Shown in pieces: positions 6,422 through 12,826 of a stretch of 32,190 bases of DNA (its first letter is position 1; each line of letters opens with the position of its first letter). The stretch lies in NCBI GenBank assembly GCA_030674415.1, contig JAUSGP010000005.1:1-32190 (forward strand), written 5' to 3'. The notes below the pieces were generated by a model. It was given only the letters and a program-made list of their open reading frames with translations, was not told the origin of the DNA and made no database searches. Position numbers and translations under genes: made by a program. The DNA is from a bacterium (GTDB taxonomy: Bacteria; Patescibacteriota; Minisyncoccia; Phycocordibacterales; Zambryskibacteraceae).

Positions 6422-6559
6422 ATGAAGAAGAAAATTCTTCGACTGCCTCGCGCACCACTACCGCGCCAGACTGGTGGATACCACAGTCCGGACAAGGGTC
6501 GCGGTGCCTACAACCGCCAGCATGAAAAACTGGCCACCAAAAAGGAGACGCAGGAATGA
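6422..6559 (+). CDS. 45-aa basic small protein
   Basis: Below ORF-track cutoff: MKKKILRLPRAPLPRQTGGYHSPDKGRGAYNRQHEKLATKKETQE; SD GAGGA; stop overlaps next ATG (ATGA). Confidence 0.65.
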   Translation: MKKKILRLPRAPLPRQTGGYHSPDKGRGAYNRQHEKLATKKETQE

Positions 6560-6768
6560 TGATGAAAACGATCCCGCAGCAGGTTCAGCGTCCTCGCGTT
6601 CACCAGCCACTGTTTCTGAAACAGAAGCTCGTCTGCTCGATGTGCAAGGTTAGGGAAGTGATCCCGCCGATTGCCGTCTGCTCGCCCTGCTTACAAATCC
6701 TCAACCAGAGGCGCAAGGAAGCAGAGAAGAGTGGGCGTCCGTGGTGGCGGCGATGGTTCTGGGGCTAA
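6556..6768 (+). CDS. Small zinc-ribbon-like protein (70 aa)
   Basis: CSMC-x14-CSPC; translationally coupled to upstream ORF by ATGA overlap. Confidence 0.65.
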   Translation: MMMKTIPQQVQRPRVHQPLFLKQKLVCSMCKVREVIPPIAVCSPCLQILNQRRKEAEKSGRPWWRRWFWG

Positions 6769-6783
6769 ATCACCCAGCGTCTT

Positions 6784-6800
6784 CCGGAGCGTCATCCCGG
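6784..6800 (+). ncRNA. Post-stop hairpin E4
   Basis: CCGGAGCGTCATCCCGG, same motif as E1-E3. Confidence 0.5.
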
Positions 6801-6802
6801 TA

Positions 6803-6851
6803 CTGTTCAGAGATGCGTATCTCTGCTGACGAAGTCGAAAGACAGAAACAG
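6803..6851 (+). ncRNA. Hammerhead-ribozyme-like motif, copy 2
   Basis: CTGTT|CAGAGA tgcgta TCTCTG CTGACGA AGTC gaaa GACA GAAACAG; stem II differs from copy 1 by a compensatory C-G to G-C change but has an A.A at its base. Confidence 0.6.
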
Positions 6852-6852
6852 A

Positions 6853-7131
6853 TGTTCTTTAAAAAAAATCTGCCTGCTTCCCAGAAAGTTCCTGAAATAT
6901 ATTCGGTACTTTTCTGGGGCGCAGGTATGGACAGATACCTTGGACGCCCGGGAAGCCTCCCACCCAATAACCACCTTAAGTCTGACGAGACAAGAGGAGA
7001 ATGGTTATTTGGTTAAAAATCGACCTTGACTTCGCGCTGGTCGATTAGGCCGCTCTTTGCAGGGATCGGAATAGGCATTCCTAAAGGTCTCGGATGATGC
7101 AACATTTGAGACCACTGTCCACCGTTCTTTT
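6853..7131 (+). ncRNA. ORF-less structured interval bounded by two boxA-like sites
   Basis: TGTTCTTTAAAA (6853) to CGTTCTTTTT (7123); stems CCAATAACCA..TGGTTATTTGG and AATCGACC..GGTCGATT. Confidence 0.4.
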
Positions 7132-7132
7132 T

Positions 7133-7215
7133 GCCGAACTCATGTTCGGCTTCCGTAAAAGTTTTTAAATCATTGAAAATTTTTACGGGACAATTTGGTC
7201 CCAACCTGTTCATTT
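7133..7215 (+). promoter_or_regulatory. Island module 6: hairpins A-B-C plus degenerate boxA
   Basis: A GCCGAACTCATGTTCGGC; B CCGTAAAAG..TTTTTACGG (compensatory vs CCATCAAAG/TTTTGATGG); C GGGACAATTTGGTCCC; TGTTCATTT. Confidence 0.7.
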
Positions 7216-7239
7216 CATCATCAGAAGGATGGCTTGGCT

Positions 7240-7599
7240 ATGGAAAAGAAGTTTGTTCTCTCTATTGTCGAATCCGAGAATACGAAGTATGGGTATAACC
7301 CATGTGAGTGCTCGGATTGCACCCACTGGAGTATCAACTTCGAGCCCTCGGCAGACGAGGCGGCGGTGAAGGAGCTTTGCGATTTCGTCAATCGAGTATC
7401 TCACTCGAAAGGCAAAATCAAGGAGCTTGGGGAGAAGGAGTGCAAATTCCTGTCGGCCCTTTTGGGAATCAACATCACAGGAGGTCTTCCTTATGTTGAA
7501 GCTAGATACTGGGAATACCAGGAACCTAGACCCGAACCGCCACCATCATCTGTTTCCGAGGCATTCCGGAGGTTGCACAATCTTAAGCGGGGATCCTAG
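7240..7599 (+). CDS. Hypothetical protein (119 aa), island gene
   Basis: MEKKFVLSIVESENTKYGYNPCECSDCTHWSINFEPSADEAAVKELCDFVNRV...; in-frame ATG after the module. Confidence 0.65.
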   Translation: MEKKFVLSIVESENTKYGYNPCECSDCTHWSINFEPSADEAAVKELCDFVNRVSHSKGKIKELGEKECKFLSALLGINITGGLPYVEARYWEYQEPRPEPPPSSVSEAFRRLHNLKRGS

Positions 7600-7635
7600 T
7601 GAATCCATAAGCTAGGGCGAGACCGCAGTGCATAT

Positions 7636-7725
7636 GGGTGAGCGGCAAAATATCGCTCGCCCTCCCATCAGAGTTTTTCAAAAATTGGAAAGTTCTGATG
7701 GGACAATAGTGTCCCTGTGTTCTTT
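7636..7725 (+). promoter_or_regulatory. Island module 7: hairpins A-B-C plus boxA-like site
   Basis: A GGGTGAGCG..CGCTCGCCC; B CCCATCAGAG..GTTCTGATGGG; C GGGACAATAGTGTCCC; TGTTCTTTCACA 7718. Confidence 0.75.
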
Positions 7726-7746
7726 CACAGCCTAAGGAGTGCGTCC

Positions 7747-8199
7747 ATGAAAAGCGTTGAAAAAGAGTTACCAGAAGTCTACGGGATCATCTCCCGCGAC
7801 CACGCCCAAAACGGCAAGAACAGCGCTGTCTCCAAGTACGTGAACGGCGGGTGTACCTCGGATTCAGCAGAGCCAGTACTGGCACTCGTGATGCCCTATT
7901 TCGAGAGCTACGAGATGTCCAGGCTCCTCGCTCTGTATGATGCGGTCTGGAGCGCTCATCAAGTCGGTCTGTTGCACCACATCAATTTCAGCAACAGGAA
8001 GATCAGAGAGGAGGCGCGCAAGTACGGCATCTCTGATGATCGGGTGTGGCCAGCGAAGCTCGTGGACATCGAGGAAATCAGCGTGGGCGACCCGGAGGAT
8101 ATCGGGTCTGCCATTGCGGAGATCCTCAGTGTCCTCATGAAAATGAGAGACATGGAGAGCTTCCTCGAGACTCGCGCCGATCAACTTCTGAGTTCTTAG
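7747..8199 (+). CDS. Hypothetical protein (150 aa), island gene
   Basis: SD AAGGAGT; MKSVEKELPEVYGIISRDHAQNGKNSAVSKYVNGG... Confidence 0.7.
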   Translation: MKSVEKELPEVYGIISRDHAQNGKNSAVSKYVNGGCTSDSAEPVLALVMPYFESYEMSRLLALYDAVWSAHQVGLLHHINFSNRKIREEARKYGISDDRVWPAKLVDIEEISVGDPEDIGSAIAEILSVLMKMRDMESFLETRADQLLSS

Positions 8200-8215
8200 G
8201 AATAAAATACGTCCA

Positions 8216-8232
8216 CTGGCGCGTAAGCCCAG
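8216..8232 (+). ncRNA. Post-stop hairpin E5 (covarying stem)
   Basis: CTGGCGCGTAAGCCCAG: C-C/G-G pairs of other copies replaced by T-A and C-G pairs; CGUAA loop kept. Confidence 0.5.
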
Positions 8233-8237
8233 TATCG

Positions 8238-8336
8238 TCCGAGGAAGTCATATATCCTCGGACTTCCTTCAGAGAATTTAACTTCGGTTGAATGTTCTGA
8301 AGGAACGAATGGTTCGTTCCATGTTCTTTGAGGAGA
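8238..8336 (+). promoter_or_regulatory. Island module 8: hairpins A-B-C plus boxA-like site
   Basis: A GTCCGAGGA..TCCTCGGAC; B CCTTCAGAGAATTTAACttcgGTTGAATGTTCTGAAGG; C GGAACGAATGGTTCGTTCC; TGTTCTTTGAGGAGA 8322. Confidence 0.75.
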
Positions 8337-8343
8337 TAAAAAG

Positions 8344-8733
8344 ATGGAAACAGAAAAGGATTTGTTCGAGCTTGAAATGGAGGAGAAGCGGAAGCAGGAA
8401 CCTCCGATCTCATCCGATAACCCCGCACCCTTCAAACAGCCGTTTCTGGTCATTACGTTCAAAGATCAGAAAATCCACGGCAACGTTGCCGACGGCTGGC
8501 ACGTCGAAGTCGACGGTCAGATTCAGAAGTACTTCGAAGAATTCACGGAGCGCACTCTCGAATGGGCTCCGCCGTTCAATTCAATGCACCGCGCGACGCC
8601 GCTTCTGAGGAGCATCGTCGAGTACTTCGCGAGCCGTGGCATGGAGGTCGCGAGTGTGGCCACGTACGCCGGATCGGCTGGCCCATCACATGTACTGAGG
8701 AACGGGGCGTTCTTCAAGCGCATGAGGTTCTAA
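8344..8733 (+). CDS. Hypothetical protein (129 aa), island gene
   Basis: METEKDLFELEMEEKRKQEPPISSDNPAPFKQPFLVITFKDQKIHG...; SD GAGGAGA. Confidence 0.7.
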   Translation: METEKDLFELEMEEKRKQEPPISSDNPAPFKQPFLVITFKDQKIHGNVADGWHVEVDGQIQKYFEEFTERTLEWAPPFNSMHRATPLLRSIVEYFASRGMEVASVATYAGSAGPSHVLRNGAFFKRMRF

Positions 8734-8754
8734 CGTTCATTAAAAGGAGGTAAT

Positions 8755-8853
8755 ATGCCACCGGATTCAAAAGGGATAGCTGAGCGGCCCGATTCAAGAC
8801 TCAGCCCTAGATCTTCGAGGTTTAGAGAGGTAACGGTACGTGCCTTCACGTGA
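8755..8853 (+). CDS. Possible 32-aa small ORF
   Basis: Strong SD AAAAGGAGGTAAT-ATG; MPPDSKGIAERPDSRLSPRSSRFREVTVRAFT. Confidence 0.4.
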   Translation: MPPDSKGIAERPDSRLSPRSSRFREVTVRAFT

Positions 8854-8864
8854 TCCGACCTAAT

Positions 8865-8968
8865 GGGGAAGAACCAAAACTTGGCCAACCTTCCCCTTTC
8901 ATCTAAGGTTTTAGAAAATTGAAATTTTAGATGAGAGAATAGTTCTCTCAATGTTCTTTGAGAAAAGA
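8865..8968 (+). promoter_or_regulatory. Island module 9: hairpins A-B-C plus boxA-like site
   Basis: A GGGGAAG..CTTCCCC; B TCATCTAAGGTTTTAG..AAATTTTAGATGA; C GAGAGAATAGTTCTCTC; TGTTCTTTGAGAAAAG 8952. Confidence 0.75.
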
Positions 8969-8974
8969 GGTGTC

Positions 8975-9298
8975 ATGTATCGAAGGATCGAACCTCCAGG
9001 CAGCTCGGCTATGACTCTTGGTTGCGAGGCAATGTGTCAGTCTGGTCTTCCGGATCCCCGCGGTTGGGTTCAAGGCACTCGACCAGTCGAATATTTCTTC
9101 ACCGAATACGGCTGGCGCAAAAGCGGTCATGCAGTTCTGAGCGAAATTCGCTCAAAGGGTGTTATCGCCAAAGTGATCGCAGTGAAGGAAAGGGACCCTC
9201 GTATCCATGTTCGCTACCAGGACAAGTGGCAAGTGATTGTCACCTGGGGATGTCGAAAGGAACATAACTCCAAACGAAGGGTATCAACCCAAAACTAG
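8975..9298 (+). CDS. Hypothetical protein (107 aa), island gene
   Basis: In-frame ATG after AGAGGTGTC: MYRRIEPPGSSAMTLGCEAMCQSGLPDPRGWVQ... Confidence 0.6.
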   Translation: MYRRIEPPGSSAMTLGCEAMCQSGLPDPRGWVQGTRPVEYFFTEYGWRKSGHAVLSEIRSKGVIAKVIAVKERDPRIHVRYQDKWQVIVTWGCRKEHNSKRRVSTQN

Positions 9299-9307
9299 GA
9301 GTGAGAA

Positions 9308-9508
9308 ATGTTCTTCGATAACCATGAAATTTTGGTCCAGGGTTCCACGCTTGTAGGTATTCAGAATGTAACCTTGCTTTGCAAGATTCACGACGAGCTC
9401 GAGCTCCTAATCATCGACACCCAAGCAATAGTGCCCGGCAAGATCGTTCGTTTAAGATGTCCGTATTGCAGAATGCTTGGCTACCTGATCACTAGCAAAG
9501 CTGAGTAA
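9308..9508 (+). CDS. Hypothetical small protein (66 aa)
   Basis: SD TAGGAGTGAGAA-ATG; MFFDNHEILVQGSTLVGIQNVTLLCKIHDELELLIIDTQAIVPGKIVRLRCPYCRMLGYLITSKAE. Confidence 0.6.
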   Translation: MFFDNHEILVQGSTLVGIQNVTLLCKIHDELELLIIDTQAIVPGKIVRLRCPYCRMLGYLITSKAE

Positions 9509-9518
9509 TAACTTGATC

Positions 9519-9605
9519 GGGCAAACTATGTTTGCCCTTCCGTCAGAGAGCTGAAAGATTTCAGAATTCTGACGGGACAATTCCGTCCCGTGTTCTTTGA
9601 GTGAA
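9519..9605 (+). promoter_or_regulatory. Island module 10: hairpins A-B-C plus boxA-like site
   Basis: A GGGCAAACTATGTTTGCCC; B CCGTCAGAGAGCTGAAAGATTTCAGAATTCTGACGG; C GGGACAATTCCGTCCC; TGTTCTTTGAG 9591. Confidence 0.75.
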
Positions 9606-9619
9606 GAGGAAGTGAAAGA

Positions 9620-9883
9620 ATGGAACAGCATCTGTCGGTTGCTCAAGCCGCAAGCGAAGTAATCCAACACGCCTGCGAGAATTTCTCTACCACGAGCCGA
9701 CAAGACGAACTTTGTGGAGAGATCCTCGCCGCTCTCACGATTGCGGCCAGGGTAGACATCCAGGCAAGGGAGCGCCACGCCTTTGTCTCTAGATGGCAAT
9801 CGCTTCTTCCGGAAGTCCTTCGTGCCAACGGAAGAGCGGTTTTTGCAGTCATCGTGGAGCAGAAGCTAGAAGAACTCCTTTAA
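9620..9883 (+). CDS. Hypothetical helical protein (87 aa), island gene
   Basis: MEQHLSVAQAASEVIQHACENFSTTSRQDELCGEILAALTIAARVDIQARERH... Confidence 0.65.
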   Translation: MEQHLSVAQAASEVIQHACENFSTTSRQDELCGEILAALTIAARVDIQARERHAFVSRWQSLLPEVLRANGRAVFAVIVEQKLEELL

Positions 9884-9894
9884 ACAAACGTTCA

Positions 9895-9911
9895 TCGGCA
9901 CGTAAGCCCGG
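9895..9911 (+). ncRNA. Post-stop hairpin E6
   Basis: TCGGCACGTAAGCCCGG, bulged C, CGUAA loop. Confidence 0.45.
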
Positions 9912-9913
9912 TT

Positions 9914-10006
9914 CCGAGGAAACCATAAATCCTCGGGTTTCCTTAAAAGATTTTCTAACAGGAAATTTTTTAAGGGGACAATTCCGTCCCAACTGTTCTT
10001 TGAGGA
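9914..10006 (+). promoter_or_regulatory. Island module 11: hairpins A-B-C plus boxA-like site
   Basis: A CCGAGGA..TCCTCGG; B CCTTAAAAGATTTTCTAACAGGAAATTTTTTAAGG; C GGGACAATTCCGTCCC; TGTTCTTTGAGGA 9994. Confidence 0.75.
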
Positions 10007-10013
10007 AAATACG

Positions 10014-10358
10014 ATGAGAATGATTCTGTGTCTTTGTTTTCTGTCCGTTGCTCTCGTCGCGGCGCAAGAACCGGCGCAACAACCGGTATTCCCCGCACTG
10101 ACCGAGCCGGCTTACGTCGGCGTCGGCCAGGTTGATCTCAAGAAGATTTCCTTGAGGTCGGCACGCGACTTGGGCATCATCCGGGCGCAGGGAGCGCTCG
10201 CACGCGCAATCTGCGACCCGAACAACGAGAAGGAGCGCGTCCGCGCTTTCATCGTTGGCAAGCGTCATACCGACGAACTTCGAGTCGGTGACGTGCTCTG
10301 GGTCCGTATCTGGATCCGGAAGGACGAGGTCGAGGTGGACAAAGTCTGCCTCGACTGA
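10014..10358 (+). CDS. Hypothetical exported protein (114 aa)
   Basis: N-terminal signal-like MRMILCLCFLSVALVAAQ; SD GAGGA. Confidence 0.65.
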   Translation: MRMILCLCFLSVALVAAQEPAQQPVFPALTEPAYVGVGQVDLKKISLRSARDLGIIRAQGALARAICDPNNEKERVRAFIVGKRHTDELRVGDVLWVRIWIRKDEVEVDKVCLD

Positions 10359-10388
10359 AACGGAAACGAATTCATTTTTGGAGGGTGT

Positions 10389-10676
10389 ATGCAACAGAGT
10401 GTGCTCGGCGAACTCATCACGCTCATTTTGGTCATCGTGATCATGCTCGGAGGCATGACAATGATCGTGGGCGGCCCGTCTCTTACGGGACGGTGGTACC
10501 GGTGGATCTTCCGAACTGTAGTACTCGCTCCCCTCGGTTGGGGGCTGCGCCAGATCGGCAGAGGCGTCGAGTGGCTCCTACGATGGAGCGCCCGACAACT
10601 CGGACGACTCCTACTCTATCTCGCTCGACTCACGGGCAGAGGTATCCACTACGCCTGGGTCAGGTTAACCACCTGA
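10389..10676 (+). CDS. Hypothetical membrane protein with amphipathic basic C-terminus (95 aa)
   Basis: MQQSVLGELITLILVIVIMLGGMTMIVGGPSLTGRWYRWIFRTVV...; SD GGAGGGTGT. Confidence 0.65.
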   Translation: MQQSVLGELITLILVIVIMLGGMTMIVGGPSLTGRWYRWIFRTVVLAPLGWGLRQIGRGVEWLLRWSARQLGRLLLYLARLTGRGIHYAWVRLTT

Positions 10677-10686
10677 CCCAGTTTTG
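10655..10686 (+). terminator. Intrinsic terminator closing the island
   Basis: CTGGGTCAGGT taacc ACCTGACCCAG TTTTGT; perfect 11-bp stem overlapping the last stop codon. Confidence 0.85.
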
Positions 10687-10735
10687 TCATATTCTAAGCC
10701 ATATTTTGATAAATTAGAGGTAAAAATAGACAATA

Positions 10736-10767
10736 TACTTGACAATATTTCAAGTATATGATAGGAT
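10736..10767 (+). promoter_or_regulatory. Promoter with operator-like inverted repeat
   Basis: TTGACA-N17-TAGGAT; ATACTTGA-CAATATT-TCAAGTAT has perfect 8-bp arms (10736-10758) covering the -35. Confidence 0.65.
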
Positions 10768-10775
10768 AGTAATAG

Positions 10776-10976
10776 ATGCAGGCGTTTATCGTCGGCACCA
10801 GGACGGTCGTCAGCAACTTCGTTGACGGCACCCGAATCGTGGAGCAGAGGTTTCGGGAAACCGAAGCGGATGCTCTTGCTCACGCTCTGTGGCTCGAAAG
10901 CCACGGCAAGCGTGAGGAAGCTGTGGAATATCTGGACGACTACCTCCAGAGACACCCAGCCCCGACTCGCCACTAA
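10776..10976 (+). CDS. Hypothetical small protein (66 aa)
   Basis: MQAFIVGTRTVVSNFVDGTRIVEQRFRETEADALAHALWLESHGKREEAVEYLDDYLQRHPAPTRH; promoter -10 lies 8 nt upstream. Confidence 0.65.
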   Translation: MQAFIVGTRTVVSNFVDGTRIVEQRFRETEADALAHALWLESHGKREEAVEYLDDYLQRHPAPTRH

Positions 10977-11047
10977 GGTGGGGGTGCAATGGGGATGTCA
11001 TCGCAGTCCCTGTAAATAAAATGCGTGCCCTTAGCCGGGTCACAAGC

Positions 11048-11078
11048 AAGGCCATTCTTAACCGAACGGCCTTTTTGT
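11048..11078 (+). terminator. Intrinsic terminator
   Basis: AAGGCCattcttaaccgaacGGCCTTTTTGTTTT. Confidence 0.7.
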
Positions 11079-11084
11079 TTTACA

Positions 11085-11110
11085 ACAAACCCGCCAATTG
11101 GCGGGTTTGT
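11085..11110. terminator. Bidirectional terminator
   Basis: ACAAACCCGCCAATTGGCGGGTTTGT perfect 26-nt palindrome between convergent genes. Confidence 0.75.
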
Positions 11111-11134
11111 GTTTCTTAATTAACTAGAAGGATT

Positions 11135-11392
11135 TTAAGAAGCGTTCATTTCGGCATCGAGATTTTCGAGCTCGGTAGAGTTGAGATCAGCTTCGATGTC
11201 AGCGGTAGTATCAGATTCGCTCTGGATGTTGATGGTATCGAGTTCATTGTTTAGTGCCTGACTCTCACTACGCTGTCCCCAGAAGTAGAGTGCTCCGAAG
11301 ATCACAACAGCGAGAATGACGATAGCGCCGATGATGGGGCCGGCGGAGGAGCCAGACTGAACTGCTGCATTGACGTTGCTTTGTTCGTCCAT
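11135..11392 (-). CDS. Small single-TM hypothetical protein
   Basis: MDEQSNVNAAVQSGSSAGPIIGAIVILAVVIFGALYFWGQRSES... then acidic tail. Confidence 0.75.
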   Translation of the reverse strand: MDEQSNVNAAVQSGSSAGPIIGAIVILAVVIFGALYFWGQRSESQALNNELDTINIQSESDTTADIEADLNSTELENLDAEMNAS

Positions 11393-11415
11393 GTTATTAG
11401 ATGGCTAAATAATAA

Positions 11416-12123
11416 TTAATCGTCGTCTTCCACTTCAACAATTGAGGTGGCATTTGCTTCGACCCTAGTCTTGCCGAGAGCACCGAGGGAGCGAAGTGCC
11501 TTCATGAGACTGGTGTGAGCCTCACGAATATGGCCCTTAACTTCAGCAGCAATATTGCGTACTCGTTCGAAGTTTTCCTGCGCCTTGTCTCCAGAGAGAT
11601 CAACAGAGGCAAAAAGGGCAATGCTCGTCTTGGCTGCAGAGAGATGAACTTTTGCCTCCGCTACGAAACCTTCGGCTTCGGCTGTATTCTTACCCTCGGC
11701 CTTAACCTTCTCTATTCTAGACTCTATCCTGGTAAGAATTTTCTCCAGTCGTTCAACGGTAGCCATGAGCAATCGAGCAGTGTGTTCGGCCTTCTTCTTA
11801 GCTAGACCTCTCTGCATCTCCACGCGCTTAGCTGTTGAGGAAGCTTGGCGCACTTCGCGGTTCTCTTTCATTTCTTCTTTACGAGTTTCGATATTGGCCT
11901 TGATTTCGACTCGACGCTCGGTACTCGATGCCTTACGATTCTCGGCCTCAATCTTCCTCTCTTCTACTCTAGCCTTAACATCAACACCAACCCTTTCGGC
12001 TGGTACAGGAACAGGACGACCACCGAGGTTCTTGTCTCGATAATCAGTATCCAAGGCGAAAGCCGGAGTGGCCAAGGCAACAAGTGCCAAGGCGAGGGTA
12101 GCAGTAATAAATTTTTGTTTCAT
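11416..12123 (-). CDS. Exported coiled-coil hypothetical protein
   Basis: Signal peptide MKQKFITATLALALVALATPAFA followed by charged coiled-coil region. Confidence 0.75.
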   Translation of the reverse strand: MKQKFITATLALALVALATPAFALDTDYRDKNLGGRPVPVPAERVGVDVKARVEERKIEAENRKASSTERRVEIKANIETRKEEMKENREVRQASSTAKRVEMQRGLAKKKAEHTARLLMATVERLEKILTRIESRIEKVKAEGKNTAEAEGFVAEAKVHLSAAKTSIALFASVDLSGDKAQENFERVRNIAAEVKGHIREAHTSLMKALRSLGALGKTRVEANATSIVEVEDDD

Positions 12124-12213
12124 TTAATATGATTAGCTCTTAATCAGCCATTACCGTAGACGTTAATTATAGCTAATTACTACCACCCCTGCGAATACTT
12201 TTCGTTGTAGAGT

Positions 12214-12798
12214 TTATTCTAGATTCTTGAGATAAATGTCCTTATATCTCTGTTCACATTCTTTGATAACCTTAAGAGCTTCTTCTTTGTCGAAGAACCC
12301 CTTAGGAATACTTTGTCCTGGTTTTTTAAGATCCTTATAATGCTCTAAGAAGTACTCCGTTTCCTTCTTGAATTGTTCTCCTAAATCATCGATATTCTGG
12401 ATGTGATCACTCCTCTTATCATCAGCAAGAACTCCAATGATCTTATCGTCGACTTCTCCAGCATCTTCAAATTTTATCACTCCGATAATACGGACTTCAG
12501 CTAAGCAGCCCAGAGCAAGAGGCTCCATGACGTTAACAATAGCGATATCAAGAGGATCCCCGTCATGATCCCAGGTTTGAGGAATAGCTCCATAGGTGTA
12601 GGGGAACGCCAGGGATGAGTAGCCGACACGATCAAGCTTGAGTTGACCTGATTCAGTAATGATTTCGTATTTGTTGAGAGTTCCAGTATTAATCTCGACA
12701 ATAGTGTTTACTACGTCATTCTTTCCCTCTACAAACGGTGGTAGGACAAGCAAGAGATTGAGCATGAACTTTGACGGCTTGTGGTTTATGTTTGCCAT
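12214..12798 (-). CDS. ppa: Inorganic pyrophosphatase
   Basis: VVNTIVEINTGTLNKYEI...YGAIPQTWDHDGDPLDIAIV...DDKIIGVL...HYKDLKKPGQ match family I PPase. Confidence 0.93.
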   Translation of the reverse strand: MANINHKPSKFMLNLLLVLPPFVEGKNDVVNTIVEINTGTLNKYEIITESGQLKLDRVGYSSLAFPYTYGAIPQTWDHDGDPLDIAIVNVMEPLALGCLAEVRIIGVIKFEDAGEVDDKIIGVLADDKRSDHIQNIDDLGEQFKKETEYFLEHYKDLKKPGQSIPKGFFDKEEALKVIKECEQRYKDIYLKNLE

Positions 12799-12826
12799 AT
12801 ATTTATCTATTTAATTTTAACACAAA

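Noticed and set aside
2776-10006. CRISPR array from regularly recurring palindromic modules
   Set aside because: Copies are ~300-1200 nt apart with ORFs between them, stems vary in sequence by covariation, and there are no cas genes.
2776-10006. Integron gene-cassette array with attC-like hairpins
   Set aside because: No integrase, no RYYYAAC/GTTRRRY core sites at consistent positions, and the modules behave as 5' leaders (boxA + SD) rather than post-ORF recombination sites. Cassette shuffling by another route remains possible.
2154-10686. Prophage or phage satellite
   Set aside because: No terminase, capsid, portal, tail, integrase or lysis genes recognisable. The antitermination signals are rrn-boxA-like rather than a recognisable lambda nut order.
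2201-10686. Ribosomal RNA operon, because of boxA
   Set aside because: No 16S, 23S or 5S conserved sequences present.
11515-12132. Plus-strand ORFs antisense to 11416-12123
   Set aside because: Shadow frames of the coiled-coil CDS with no initiation signals.
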